From NCBI RefSeq assembly GCF_905147045.1, contig NC_065890.1:6758001-6822000 (forward strand): a stretch of DNA of 64,000 bases, given 5' to 3'. A program made the position numbers and the translations under genes. The first letter of the stretch is position 1; every line of letters starts with the position of its first letter. Under the pieces are notes generated by a model, which saw nothing but the letters and a program-made list of their open reading frames with translations, searched no databases and was not told the DNA's origin. Source of the stretch: Nymphalis io (lineage: Eukaryota; Arthropoda; Insecta; Lepidoptera; Nymphalidae). Below, one piece after another: positions 21,588 to 34,343 of the stretch.

Positions 21588-24139
21588 CATAATTGTCGCT
21601 ATAAAAACAATATTGGAATGGTAACGATATATTTCTATTTGCTTGATTCGTTTAGATTTTTAACTAGATCTCTTTTAAATGGTGAGTTTTTAAATTATTT
21701 AAATACTTATATATTATATAACAATTTTAAATAGTACCCGGCAATAAGTATGTGCAATAATGTAATCGACCATTGAAAAGAGACAATCGACTAATTTCGG
21801 CTTCGTCTGGTTCTCGATGTCACCGCCTAACTGTGACATCAATTCCATCGCGAACAAAGAAATTTGGCAACTCCTTTCTTTGTCGCACTTCCAAAAAATG
21901 GAATTCCTTACCAGCTCACGTGTTCCCCTCCTCTTACAACCCGGGTTCCTTCAAACGAGGCGTGAAGAGGCATCTTGCGGGCCGGCAAGGCGAAGGCGGC
22001 TAGTGCAGAACGTTTTTCCCGTCTGTACTGGCCGTCGTCGCGTTTGGACTCTACTACCACTTACCAACAGGTGGAGTAGAGTCATTTGCCCTCCCGGCGA
22101 ATATAAAAAAAAAAAAGAGCGTTATCTCTGTCGCACAAAACACTAACAGCTCGGTATTTATTAGGAGTTCTTAAAATATTTATTGCCGAGTACAATAAAA
22201 ATATTTTATAATTATTTGTATCAGATATTATTTTGTATGATTATTAATAAAACTAAACTCTTAAAATTAATTAATTGTCCTAATATTAATGATGTTATGC
22301 TTTTAGAGCAATAAAAGTTCCTTTTTGTAACAGAAAATAAAAGAAAAAAATCAAAAATATTACTAATACAATTATTTAAACCTTAAAAACCTAAAATCAT
22401 ATGCTTTATGAAAAAATGCATAATTATGTAAATATCTGATACTATACATATATTTTGTTCAACTTCAAATAAATATGTATTAATACTGGATAGCTCTTTA
22501 ATTTTTTACCACCTTTGCTTAACATTAAATATAATATAGTAATCGTGTTGTATCATAAAAAATGTGTTATTTTATTAATCAAGAACTATCCGCCACTGGA
22601 GATTAGCAGCTGTATTAGCAAAGAGCATGTAATTATAATATATAAATTATGGAACGTATAGGTAAAGAGGAATATCTTTTATGGGGCTGCAAGTGTCCAG
22701 CTGTGAGCAGTAAATAACAGTTCAAAAACCTTCTGGAATGGCGCTAACGATACGGGGTATGATATGAGCCGAGTGTGATAGTACTGTATTAAAAACTTAA
22801 ACTATTATTTTTAAATTTTGAAAGCATAACCTAAAATAACAGCTGTATCGAAAAATAAATACGCCAAAATTTTATCATATAGTTTCTCTATCTTTCTATC
22901 GTTTTATTTTATGCTTATTTTAAAAGTATCTTTAAATTATTTTGGACGACTAACTGCGAAGCGGAAGTTTTTCTTTATTGTTAATTTATCTATCCTGCTC
23001 TAATAACTTTTGGAAGTCTATAGCTTTATATGGTGCCAGTATTCTTATTCTGAGGTGACAGGAGGGCTGGTTCATTTTTCGCCCAGAGGGCGTTTGAAGA
23101 GGCAATGCTGCCAGCATTCTTGCCACATTCTTCGCGGTCATGATTTAATGGCTACAATGTATGTATAGTAATGTATATGTAGCGTATAGTAAAGAAAAGG
23201 CTTTAATGTATACAATTATTACTGTATGTCATGTTGTTAATCCTAAATAGATAAAACAAATAATATCTCGTTTTGTTTTAAATCCTGAAAATAATGTATC
23301 CTCCAAAACAGGGTATGCAGTTACTATGGCAACATTATATGCACACATTGACAAACTATCTGTTTCAATCGCGGTTTCACGGCACCTTGGTCTATTTGTT
23401 TCTCTGTCTACGTTTTTCTGTCTACAGTTGGTAGTATTGGTTGACAGTTGGCAGTATACGTTGACAGTTGACACTTGACAGCTCTTAACAGGATTACAAC
23501 ATTAAGATGGAATGATATGAATACTTATGTTATCGTTAGCAGTTTGCACTTCTCATAGTTTGTGTCGACCTAGTAGTTGTGTTTTCCGTAATTAATGTAT
23601 ACAATAGGTATAATAATAATTAAATGAACTGACCTAAAAAATTTATGCTTGTATAAATTCGATATTTACGAACTACCTTTTCATACAGTTTACATGTATC
23701 AAAGTTAAAAGAACCGGTCGTGTGAAACTAGTAAGTGAATGGCAGGCGACATTTTACGTGTGTATTACTTACCCTACCAGATTCCTTTCACTTTTCTATA
23801 TCGCATGCGATCGGCGTTTTGATAACATATCTTTTTAGTGAAGTTACTTTCATGTCTATCAATAGCCAAGTTCAAAAGTCCAATCTCGAGTACGAAGTAA
23901 GTTTACATAAATTTTATGTTACCTGCATTCAAAATATCATACTTTTGAACCGAAAATATCTTAGATAAGCTAAGAGTGAATAAATAAATAATCATAAAAT
24001 TATATATTTCTGATCACTAGTTTTATTTTATACATTTTTCTTATTTTTTAATTTACATGTTTTTCTTATTTTATTTATTTGAATACTTATTTTATACTTA
24101 CCTATTTTTAAAATTTTTCTTATCTTACAGGATTTTAAC
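21588..24139. other. Spacer between KAP3 and CRAT
   Basis: This stretch contains the KAP3 3' UTR, a LINE tail (21770-22115), a possible LINE scrap near 23041-23190 (minority frame RGNAASILATFF) and the probable CRAT 5' noncoding exon, whose donor may be at 23897 (tacgaa|gtaagt). A good acceptor (tatcttacag) sits 9 bp before the CRAT ATG. No other gene is seen. Confidence 0.45.
21770..22115 (+). mobile_element. CR1/Jockey-type non-LTR retrotransposon 3' fragment
   Basis: An open frame of 76 codons (21773-22003) reads as the last part of a LINE reverse-transcriptase protein: FGNSFLCRTSKKWNSLPAHV followed by YNPGSFKRGVKRHLAGRQ, the usual C-terminal pattern of these ORF2 proteins. It is 5'-truncated, as LINE insertions commonly are, and is followed by an A-rich run near 22108. 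Confidence 0.7.
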
Positions 24140-27100
24140 ATGCTTCGTGGACTGAGATTAGTAAGTAGGATTAGTCAAAAATGTAACAAAGATGTATTTT
24201 AGTCATAAACATTTAAACCACACAAACTAAATAATATTATTTTTCTTATAGTCTTCCTTGAAGAGTTGCCTTTTAGAACCATATGCAAGTTCTTTTCATG
24301 TAAAACGCAATTACACATCAACAAAACCTTCAAGTAAGGTGCAAAGTTTACCAAGGCTACCAGTGCCGAAACTTGGAGACACCCTCAGTAAATATCTGAA
24401 AACAGTCCAACCCTTTTTAAATGATGCAGAATTTAATACAACTTGTAATCTTGTCAAAGAATTTGAAAGTGGTATGGGGCAAAAATTACAGGTAAATCAT
24501 AAAAAATATTATTTACAATAATAATATTCTTTAAGGAAATAAAGTTAAATTACTTCATATTACTAAATATATAATACCAATGTTACTAAGATAAGGCTAT
24601 GTGTCACTTACGTTAAATAAATTTAAACTCAAAAAGTGATTTTACTTTCTACATTGAATTTTTTATAGATAGGTATTAGTTATTTTTTAAATTAAATTAG
24701 GTATATTGTAGTATCACCAAACTAAAAAATTGTAGTAACTTTTGTTTATTAGAAAATACAAACAATCCTTTTAAAAATTAAATAATAATTTCTGAAAGCC
24801 ATTGCATTTTTAATATTTTTTTCAGAGTCTCTTAGAAAAGAGAGCTGAACAACATGAAAACTGGCTTGAAAATTGGTGGCTTAATACAGCATACTTAGAG
24901 TATCGTGACCCTGTTGTAGTATTTTCTAGCCCAGGCCTAGTTTTTCCTTTCCGTAAATTTAACAACCAACAAGACCAATTAAAGTATGCAGCCAAAACCT
25001 TATTAGCTGCCTTAGATTATAAGGCTTTAATAGACAAGTAAGTTTCTTCTACTTATATATTTTGCCTACAAATGAACAAGTGTTTTTATAATAATAGAAG
25101 CCATTGAAAATAATTAATACAGAGAGATTATAAAATATAAATTATATCTCCTATAAATTTTATATTACGTTTTTTTAATTTTTAGTGATAAAATTCCAGT
25201 TGAAATGATGGGAAAAAGTCCCCTGGATATGTCACAATATAAAAAGATATTTGGGACTTGCCGCATACCAGTTGAAAAACGAGACAAATTATCTTTCAAT
25301 GATTCTAAACATGTAACTGTAATACATAATAACCATGTAAGATATTTTTATAATTATAATTGAGAATTCAGTGTTTTATTTTGCAAACAATATCTTATAA
25401 AATAATGCAACAATGTTTATCTATTTTGTAGAAATTAATAAAATTGCTATTTTCCACAATAATTAAAGCTCATGTGATACAAAAGGGTTAAAAAGGGTCC
25501 GGATTGAACCTATCACTGATATTGCTAGGCAGAATGTTAACCATTGAGCTATTAATTGCTTTGAACTATCACTTCAGGTTTGGAGCATATTCCACACACA
25601 CAAGTGGGAGAATTTCAATGAAATTAGACACATGTTTCCTCACGATGTTTTCCTTCACCGTCAAGCGCGAGATGAATTATAGAAATACATTAAGCACATG
25701 AAAAATCAGTTATGCCTAACTCATAGTCACTAGGCCATCTCAGCTTTGTATACTCAAGTTTTAATATTAAATATTTGCAGATTTTCCGTGTCGAACTTTG
25801 GGGCAATGACGGCAAACGTTTAAATGAAGATCAAATTGCTCAAATTTTAAAGAAAGTAGTGGATTCGTCGTCATCTACAGCTAGTGATGCAATTGGTATT
25901 CTCACCTCCGAAAATAGAGATAACTGGGCAAAGGCTTATCAGCTGCTTAGTAAAGGTGAGATTAAATTTATCTAATCAAAGTCGTCATAGAGTAGAAATT
26001 ACATAAAATTATTGTGGACTTTATAATATACATATCGAATGTCACACGCAACACAAACGACTAAGAGTAACAATGTTTTTTAGATAAAGTGAACAGAGAT
26101 TCGCTATTGGATGTCGAGACGAGCCTGGCGGTGCTGTGCCTGGACGGCGCGACGGGTGTGTGGCGCCTGCAGGACGACGCGCGCCGCACGCTGGCCGCCG
26201 CGCAGACCATACACGGCGGCGGCTCGCGCAGCAACGGCGCCAACCGCTGGTTCGACAAGACTGTACAGGTACACGAAGGCCGTCCTGTAATTATAATAAT
26301 GATAATAACGGTTGATGGTAGCAATTATTCATATGACACACTACAAGGCCGTAAATTCTGAACTCCTGGGTTCAAACCATAAGTCGGACCGATAAAAAGT
26401 TATTGGGTTTTACTGTCGAAGATTCTCAGTAGCAGCCCGGAGTCTGGAAGTTAGAAGTGTATGCACTCTCGTACCTCGGAAGGTACTTTGGTCCTGGTGC
26501 ACCATAATATGTTCTGCGCAATTACCTAATCTCTCTTGGATTTGGCTGCCGTGGCTGATATCGGTCAGGAGGACATCATTATGATTATACGTAACTAGAC
26601 TGACTATTTAGTATGGTATTAATACGGTATAATAAAATGTTATTGAACTTTCAACTAATCTTGTTACTATTTTATGAATCTGAAAACATTGCAAAACCTT
26701 AGTTCATCGTCGGAGCTGACGGCATCACAGGCCTCACGTACGAACATTCCCCAGCTGAAGGACAACCGATAGCTGTACTAACTGATTTCATTATTAAGTA
26801 TATGTAAGTGTATATTGTACACATTGTTTTATATTTTATTGTATCAAAGACAAATATAAGGTGTCCAATATTTATATACTGTGGTGTGGCTAGTGGCTAC
26901 CGTAAAATGGAATGAATGAACACATACATACACTGTCTTTACCATTTAGATTATACATACAAATGATACTAAAATACGCTCCAGTTATTTTTCGTTTTTA
27001 TGTGATTGTATAAATACATAAACATAATGCTTTTAAAAATAATATTAATAGGTATAACTTTTATCATTTATTTAGAGAGCAAGATAAACCAGTTGAAACG

Positions 27101-28833
27101 TCGTCTTCGAGTCCGAAGGATCCAATCCGACTAACATTCAACGTTAACGGAGAAGTTGCGGAGATGATAGCGACAGCAAAATCTAACTTGGACAAGTATG
27201 TAACTTTGTATGTTTACTAGTGCAATTACAACGATTCTACATTTTGTGCCTATACTGGCGCATTTTTATATCTTTATGATAGTGATTTGTGAATAAAACA
27301 GATATTTCTTGCTGTAGTGGGATGATTATGATGTTCTTCTAAATGATTTCCATGAAAGCAGCTATTCTAAATTAAGAGTAGCGCAGGAGATTATTACAGT
27401 GCACTATTGTGTGCGCAAGCACAGAATCACAGGTGAATTATATTATGCATTCCTTCCCTCTCGTTATTGGATTAACCGGAGTACCGCGACAGAAATAAGT
27501 TTAGACACAGATCCAACGTCTGCACGTACCACGTATACCAAATTAAATATCACACTGTATTGCTATCGTCCCATTGACGCGGTGAGCCAGCAAATAATAT
27601 ATTTTACATTTGTATGCATTACGGAAATATTTTATGTTTTGTTACAGGTTAGTTGCGGATCTAGACTTAAATTGCTTCAAGTTCGACAGATACGGCAAGA
27701 ACTTCATCAAGTCGCACAAAATGAGCCCTGACAGCTATCTCCAGATGGCTATGCAATACGCTTTTTACAAGTATGATATTATTTATAAACTATAAGAGAT
27801 AATATTTTTTTGGTTTTCGATTTACTCCTAACGAGTCTGAGAATTACAGTAACGCGCCGGCAGTTCACAACGTTAAATTTTCAGTGACAAATAGTTGTTT
27901 CATATGAATTAACACATTATCATAAGGACGCTCTCACAATATTTTCTACCTTTTAATTAATTAATAACAAATTGTATGTACTTTATTTATTTTTTCCTAT
28001 ATTATTTTGATTAAGTACTAAGTTTAAGTAATTGAACCTATCCAATTAAAACGCGGCGTAGACTACACGGCACGCCGGGCGCTCACTACGAGTCCGCCGC
28101 GACGCGCATGTACGCGGGCGGGCGCACGGAGACCATCCGCTCGTGCTCGCCGGAGTCCGTGCAGTTCGCGCGCGCCATGCTCGACGCGCGCGCCGCGCCG
28201 CGCGACAAGCTCGCCGCCATGCACGGCGCTGTCAAGGCTCACAAGGACTACACCGTGCAGGTACGGGATACAGGGTACAAGTACCGGTACTCGTGCTCGT
28301 CGGAGTCCGTGCAGTTCACGCGCGCCATGCTCGACGTATCACGTACGTAATTCATTTAAGCTAAACTTGTTAGAGTAACAATACATTATTTTCCACAGGC
28401 ATTACAAGGTTTTGGTGTCGACAGACATTTACTGGGATTGAAGTTGACAGCGATCGAAAATGGAATCGAATTACCGAAAATATATTCCGACCAAGGATAC
28501 ATGCGCAGCGCTCACATGAGAATTTCCACGAGCCAGGTAATAAAATAATCTAAATAGGGTGCGGCGCTCGCGATCGACTCACACTAATATATCCGGGCGG
28601 ATGGCCGTATGACGCAGGTGGCGTGCAGGTGCGACGGCTTCATGTGCTACGGGCCGCTGGTGGCTGATGGGTACGCGACGTGCTACAACCCGCGCGACAA
28701 CGACGTCAACTTCGCCACCGCGGCCTTCGCGGCGCACCCCGACACCGCCAGCGCGAACTACCGCGCCGCGCTGGAGCACGCGCTCGCGGACATGCACGAC
28801 GTGCTGCTGCGCGCCACGCAAAGCAAGCTCTGA
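24140..28833 (+). CDS. Crat: Carnitine O-acetyltransferase
   Basis: Twelve exons (24140-24160, 24252-24491, 24826-25037, 25186-25336, 25781-25955, 26084-26268, 26703-26803, 27076-27195, 27648-27770, 28062-28260, 28399-28536, 28618-28833) give 626 aa, the same length as the vertebrate enzyme. CRAT reversibly moves acetyl groups between CoA and carnitine in mitochondria and peroxisomes. The family marks are LPRLPVPKLGDTLSKYL, NWLENWWLNTAYLEYR, TSENRDNWAKAY, HGGGSRSNGANRWFDK, LTYEHSPAEGQP with catalytic His at residue 343, GRTETIRSCS, DRHLLGLKLTA, RISTSQV and GYATCYNP. The N-terminus (MLRGLRLSSLKSCLL) looks like a mitochondrial presequence and the protein ends in SKL, a peroxisomal PTS1 signal. 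Exons 6, 10 and 12 are very GC-rich. Intron 10 contains a near copy of exon 10 sequence. A polyadenylation candidate (aataaa) is at 28919-28924. Neighbouring Rab14 converges on it. Confidence 0.97.
25483..25745 (-). repeat. Composite SINE: family B body plus a second tRNA-like head
   Basis: This lies in a CRAT intron. The part at 25575-25745 matches family B (tttggagcatattcca, gagaatttcaatgaaatta, cacgatgttttccttcaccg, catctcagct). The part at 25483-25574, read on the minus strand, has its own A-box-like tagctcaatggttaacattc and B-box-like taggttcaatccgg. Two tRNA-derived heads in the same orientation suggest a nested or dimeric insertion. Confidence 0.6.
26338..26582 (+). repeat. SINE family A copy
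   Basis: This copy lies in CRAT intron 6. It has the B-box-like gggttcaaacc, then ttattgggttttactg, gcagcccggagtctggaag, tacctcggaagg and the ggtcaggaggacatcatt tail. The A-box region is truncated or diverged. Confidence 0.75.
27384..27500 (-). repeat. SINE family A fragment
   Basis: This lies in CRAT intron 8. Reverse-oriented words gcaggagattattacagtgc, gtgtgcgcaagcacag and attccttccctctcgtta match the complement of the family A region around 690-770. It is diverged, and the open frame across it is incidental. Confidence 0.5.
28291..28336 (+). repeat. 46-bp duplicate of CRAT exon 10 inside the following intron
   Basis: This segment matches 28141-28186 in exon 10 at 44 of 46 positions by direct comparison (c to t at position 10, g to a at position 38), offset by exactly 150 bp. 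It lies 30 bp beyond the exon donor, within the intron 28261-28398. Confidence 0.95.
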
Positions 28834-31620
28834 GCGCACTATCGCTGTGGTGACGGGCTCGCTTGCATTCTCTTTTTTAAAGTACTACTTTAATAACGTA
28901 AGAGGTTTATAAATTGTTAATAAACTATACCGAAGACTAAGTGTTATATTGTAAATATATTACATTCAAGAAAGATACCAACATATTTGAAGAAAAAACA
29001 TTCTACAATATATTTTATAAATTTTGTGAGTTTGCTATATATTTTATTAAATAATTTTATATTATACATTTAAAAATATGGTATGTCTGCGAAAATCGGC
29101 AAATGAAACGACAAAAAAAATACCACTTTATGTATTTTAATCAGAAAACATGATCGTCCCTGGTTTTATTTTCGTGACCATAAATACCAAAATAAAATAT
29201 TTCCTATTAAAACATTGTGTATGTATTTAAGTTGATTCAACAAGTTTTATTTATATAATTTCAATAAAGCGCATATATTTTGTTTTAAGTAAAAATATAT
29301 AAATTAACTGCTTTTCTTAAATTATTCTACGAGCAAACCACTTCCAACAAAATAATTAATTAGAAAGTAGACAGACAATTACTCAATTAAAAAAAAAATG
29401 TATATTAAGCCTGCCTTTATACAAAATATATTTGTCTTGTGCAATAAAGTATTAAAAAAAAATAATCAAAAACTATTATTTTTTTTCTACTTACATTTAG
29501 AAAGTAGGAATTATTTCTGGCTACTGAATGGAAAACAATTTGATTCCATATTTCGATAAGAGTATTCATGATTCATAAGTAAGCCTTTTGTTTGTTGTAA
29601 GAAATAAAACGGGTTTATACTTGATAGTCTATAATATGATGTAATAAAATAAAACTTAAATTGCAATAAATTATAATTCATTTGATTAAAAATAACATAT
29701 TTAACATTTATTCAATTACTTAAGATACAAAAGCAATAGAAACATCAGAAGACAACATTAATTTATTAACAATAGTATTCTCAGATTTACCTCACAAAAT
29801 ATATAGTGACATTATTTGATACGCTTATTCAAACAATTAACAAAATATTAAACCATATCCGCCGATATGACAAATTTTCACTTAGAATAGAAAACAGAAC
29901 AAAAAGTAATCACTATCGGAACATGTGAAAAAGGTATTGTTTGCACATAAAATTAACCCTCATCTGCACCTATTGGTTCGTTGTCGGCTCCACTAAAATA
30001 ATGTTTTAGAATTGAAAACTGCAAATCATGTAAATTTATAATTAAAATCGATGCCAAAAAAGTATTAAGCATGTGAGGACTAACATCTTCGGTTAGCGGT
30101 GAATTACTTTAGCAAAAAGCTTTAATATTAGTGACAAAAAATGTGTATCCAGTCCAACTTCTAACAATATTGTTAACCTTGACATGAAGATTTAGCCTTC
30201 GATTTCTCCGCTCAAAAGTACTCAAAGGTTTATTTAAGTGTATCTATTATTTTACTTTCAAATAAATAAATCAATGAAGACCTAGATAATTTGGCAGATT
30301 AACATTTACTGGTGGTTTTTTTATGTAATTGCAATCAACTAGCGTTAAAACTCAGTATTTCTTAATACATAATTAAATCAGCAAAGATTGTTTTATAAAT
30401 ATATTTATTAAATTTTCATGAAAAAAAATTATATATAGTCGGAGATGTATTAATTTTCCTAACTTTATTTTATAATAATATGACCAAACTAATTAATAGC
30501 ATTGACTTAAAAATGTTTTAACTGTTTATTCCGCCCATAGTATGCTTCATTCGTTATTTTAAAACTACCAATAATATTTAGGTGTCATGATCATTAATAA
30601 CGTACCATATAAGAAAATTAGAAAAATAACTTTTATTTAATTGTTCGGAAATATATTAAATATCTGAGATATTTATTGACATTGTAATCCTAAAGAGCCT
30701 TCTAAATAATAAAATCGGAAAATGATTAAACATATATTAATACATCATTTGAATAATAATACTTTTGTATATATGTAATTCAGTTTTAGTTAAAATAATT
30801 ATTCCATAATTGTTAAAATGTTTTTATTTATTTACTTTATATTTATTACACTGTTATACATTGACTACCTGCATTGTTTGCATTAACTCATTCCAACCAA
30901 TATGATTCTTATAAGTGCAATCTTTAACGGAATTCACTACAATCCTAACATGTCACTTACCCTATATGTATAATTATAAATTCCATGAACCCAATTGTGT
31001 GGAATGTAAATGAGATTATAGTGCTCTTTTCAAACAATATTTTCCATAATATAAATATTAATAATTTTAAATACAGTATAAATAAGAACGAAATTTGCGT
31101 ACAGATATATATACAATCGGCACAAACATAGGCGAAGCTAGGATAATTAGTCTGTTTTAACGTCAACTATTATTTTATTATGAGCCTATATACCTATAAT
31201 ATGTTCGACTGCTTGTAATTAAAGACCAATTAAAATTACAAAACATTACACTGCATTCAAGATGGCCTCATGGCTGGCATGAAAATGCAGCTAAGAATCT
31301 TATTTGAAGTTTAAATTTGTGATTTCATTATTCACCTAGAGGGAAACTGTTTAAATGTAAAATCAATTACCGCTACAGCAGAGGAGACCATCACGCAGCA
31401 GTGATATGTCAGATAATTTTATTAAATTTATTTCAATTAGTGTGCAGTTTTAAAATGCTTATTAGAACCGACCTCGACGACAGAAGTCGCTTCCCTAGCC
31501 ACGCCTACCGGCACGAAAATAGTCGCGATACAGGCGTTTATCGCTACCGCATTTGTCAAAAATAATTTCATTGAAGATAATTACAGCGTTTATTCACTAT
31601 TCGAAGGGCGTGCGGGCGAG
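28834..31620. other. Convergent spacer between CRAT and Rab14
   Basis: This 2.8-kb AT-rich stretch should contain the CRAT 3' UTR (aataaa at 28919-28924) and a long Rab14 3' UTR. There are no convincing ORFs, SINEs or RNA genes. Base composition rises near 31440-31620 next to the Rab14 last exon. Confidence 0.5.
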
Positions 31621-34343
31621 TTAACAGGCGCAATGGTCGCGCGCGGCGGGCGGCGCGGCCAGGGGGCGTCCGGGCGACGCCGGCTTGTGCTGCACGCCCG
31701 ACTCTGCCGCGTTCAGGTCAAGCCGCCCGTCCTGGATACTTTGATAAATTTTCTTCGCCGTTTCGAGAAACGCCTCCTCGACATTCTGACCCCTGTTGAT
31801 TTGCAAACGTTATCTTTAAACTAAGACTAAAATCTATAAGTATTCCTCTGGATGTTTATTTTCTTCTATTGCAAGTAACAAATACTAAAAATTATTTCAT
31901 TTAATAAAATAAATCGTTGACTCAAAATTAAATTACTCTGTATTAAATCTTAAGATGTTTATCAATAATCATATTTGAATATCTATTTATAAATAGTCCA
32001 TCCTTATTTCTAAATTTTTTAAAATAGTTTTATTCAAATAATGTTAAAAATATTAATGCCCACGGTGAATATCAGTAATACGAGAAGAATAAACTATAAG
32101 GAAAACATCAAATTAATGACAAAAACATACATCTTTTATAGTTAGATCTAAGTTAAAATTTTTAAGTAAAAAAAAAATAAGAAATGTATAGTATGTATAT
32201 AACCATATTGACACGAAACTTACGTTTTAGCACTAGCTTCAACAAACATTAATCCATTTTCATCAGCAAACTGTTTGGCTTCTTCGTAAGTAACATCTCT
32301 TTGGCCGTCTAAATCAGACTTATTTCCAATAAGAAAAATCACTGTGCTTGGATTCGTCAAGTTGCGAGTATCTGTAAGCCAGCTACTTAGATGATTGTAG
32401 GTTGATCTGTAATATTTTAATACTACATAAAATTGACTTATACATTTTATTATTATATGCCCCAAGCATTTAAAATATTAATTTTGTTGGAACAATAAAT
32501 TTACGGGACTACCAATGTTTTCTACCAACTATCTTGGCTCAAAATAGCCAATGTCTTATTAATACCACAAAGCCTTATGTAAGAATGATGTAACCATAGC
32601 AGTGCTTGCATATTATTTAAAATGAATTTACAAACATTATCTTTGTACTCAGTCTCATTCATTCTTTTACTAATCTGGCTATCTCTTACAAAAATTCAAT
32701 GTAGTATCAAAGTGTATCTATATTGAGCCCAACTAAAAACATTTATTTTACTCCAGTGAGTGCGATCCACAGATATCAATATAATACACAAAAATTATAA
32801 TTTACTAAGTAAAAATAATGTTAAAATAGATGTAACTATGTAATATGTTGAACAAGATTTATAATATGTATTTAATATATTAGAATTGTACAAATTAACC
32901 AACATATAAAAAATGGCACAGACACAAAAAAAACTGTATACAATTAAAATAAGCACTTCACAGATTTTTTAATATTCTTAATACTCAATTAATACCATTT
33001 AATTTGAATTGAAGATGTAAAAAAACAACACAATTACATACATAGATGTGAAAAAACATAATGTCTTCTTTCTTAAAGATATTATCAACAAACTCAATAT
33101 ACATTACACTTATTACCATATTCCTTCATATGTCACAGTTTCAAGTATTAGAAGACCAAATAACTTCCAAATAAAGTACAGTAAAACAGCCTGTGAATGT
33201 CCCATTGCTGGGCTAAGACCTCCTTTCCCTTTTTGAGGAGAAGGTTTGGAGCTTATTCCACCACGCTGCTCCAATGCAGGTTAGTGGAATACACATATGG
33301 CAGAATTTCAATGAAATTAGACACATGCAGGTTTTCTCACAATATTTTCCTTCACCGTTAAGCACGAAATGAATTATAACCACAAATTAAGCACATGAAA
33401 ATTCAGTGGTGCTTGTCCGTGTTTGAACCTACGATCATTGGTTAAGATTTACACATTCTTACCACTGGGCCATCTCATGCTTTTCTAAATAAAGTATATA
33501 GTTCAAAATTAGAAATTTAGCTTTTATCAGTCATCTAATTAATTCATATTTTATTACTTATTGTTTGTATACATTTTTGTTTTAAGTACCTGTTCTTATG
33601 AGTAAGTTATTATCATTGATGAGTTAAATTTTCTTATACTTATCATTTTCACTAAAGAACATATCAAATCAATTCAACATTACCCATAGACGAAATGATT
33701 GATGAAATATTTGCTGCAATTCTAATACTCAATTGTACAATGTTAAATTCTAGTCTCTATAATTTGATTATAAATTTTATTTCGTAATACCTTCTTGTTA
33801 TATCATACACCATCAGAGCACCAGCTGCTCCTCTGTAGTAAGAACGTGTTACTGCTCTGAACCTTTCCTGTCCAGCTGTATCCCAAATCTGTAGCTTTAT
33901 TTTTTGACCAGCAACTTCAATTATTCGAGTACCAAATTCTACACCAATTGTGTGAGGACAATCAGCCATAACTGTAACAAGGGTTTTGATTTAAGTTTTT
34001 GTCCTTTTATGTTTATTATAATAGTTGTAGAAAGTTGTGTATTATATATTATTATAATTATATCATGGTTATAAATCCAATAAACTAAGTAAAGTATGTG
34101 TTAAACATGAATAGAACACATTTGAACATTTTATTCATCACTGTGTTCAAAGCAAGCATTTGATCAAACCCTGTGTGTCTATGACTATGTTGTGCAAATA
34201 ACTTAAGTAAACAACAATTAGAATAGTATTTACTTACATTTTTTCTCTGTAAATTGGTGTAAAAGGCATGACTTTCCAACCCCCATATCACCAATGATTA
34301 TATATTTAAATATATATGAGTAATTATAAGGTCCGGACGTCAT
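31621..34343 (-). CDS. Rab14: Rab14 small GTPase
   Basis: Four exons (34238-34343, 33791-33971, 32224-32406, 31621-31792) give 213 aa. Rab14 acts in endosome, trans-Golgi and phagosome traffic. The protein starts MTSGPYNYSYIFKYIIIGD and has all G motifs: P-loop GDMGVGKS (residues 18-25), switch I HTIGVEF, WDTAGQERF, NKSD and EASAKT. The Rab14-specific MADCPHTIGVEFGTRIIEV and DGRLDLNAAESGVQHKP are present, and the C-terminus ends CAC, two prenylatable cysteines. An acceptor (tttttttag) just upstream of the ATG implies at least one noncoding 5' exon. The last exon is GC-rich and encodes an Ala/Pro-rich tail that is the least conserved part. Intron 2 contains a family B SINE. Confidence 0.96.
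33187..33480 (-). repeat. SINE family B copy
   Basis: This copy lies in a Rab14 intron. Read on the minus strand it starts with gagatggcccagtggtaaga (A-box) and has a B-box-like gtaggttcaaacacgg, then the body found at 50071-50370. The plus-strand end reads agcctgtgaatgtcccattg. The two copies align almost end to end with scattered differences. Confidence 0.85.

Noticed and set aside
23229..23474. 81-codon minus-strand frame before CRAT
   Set aside because: No motif, no splice support and composition typical of spacer.
27399..27731. 110-codon open frame in a CRAT intron
   Set aside because: It starts inside a SINE A fragment and runs into CRAT exon 9; the splice sites fit the CRAT exon only.
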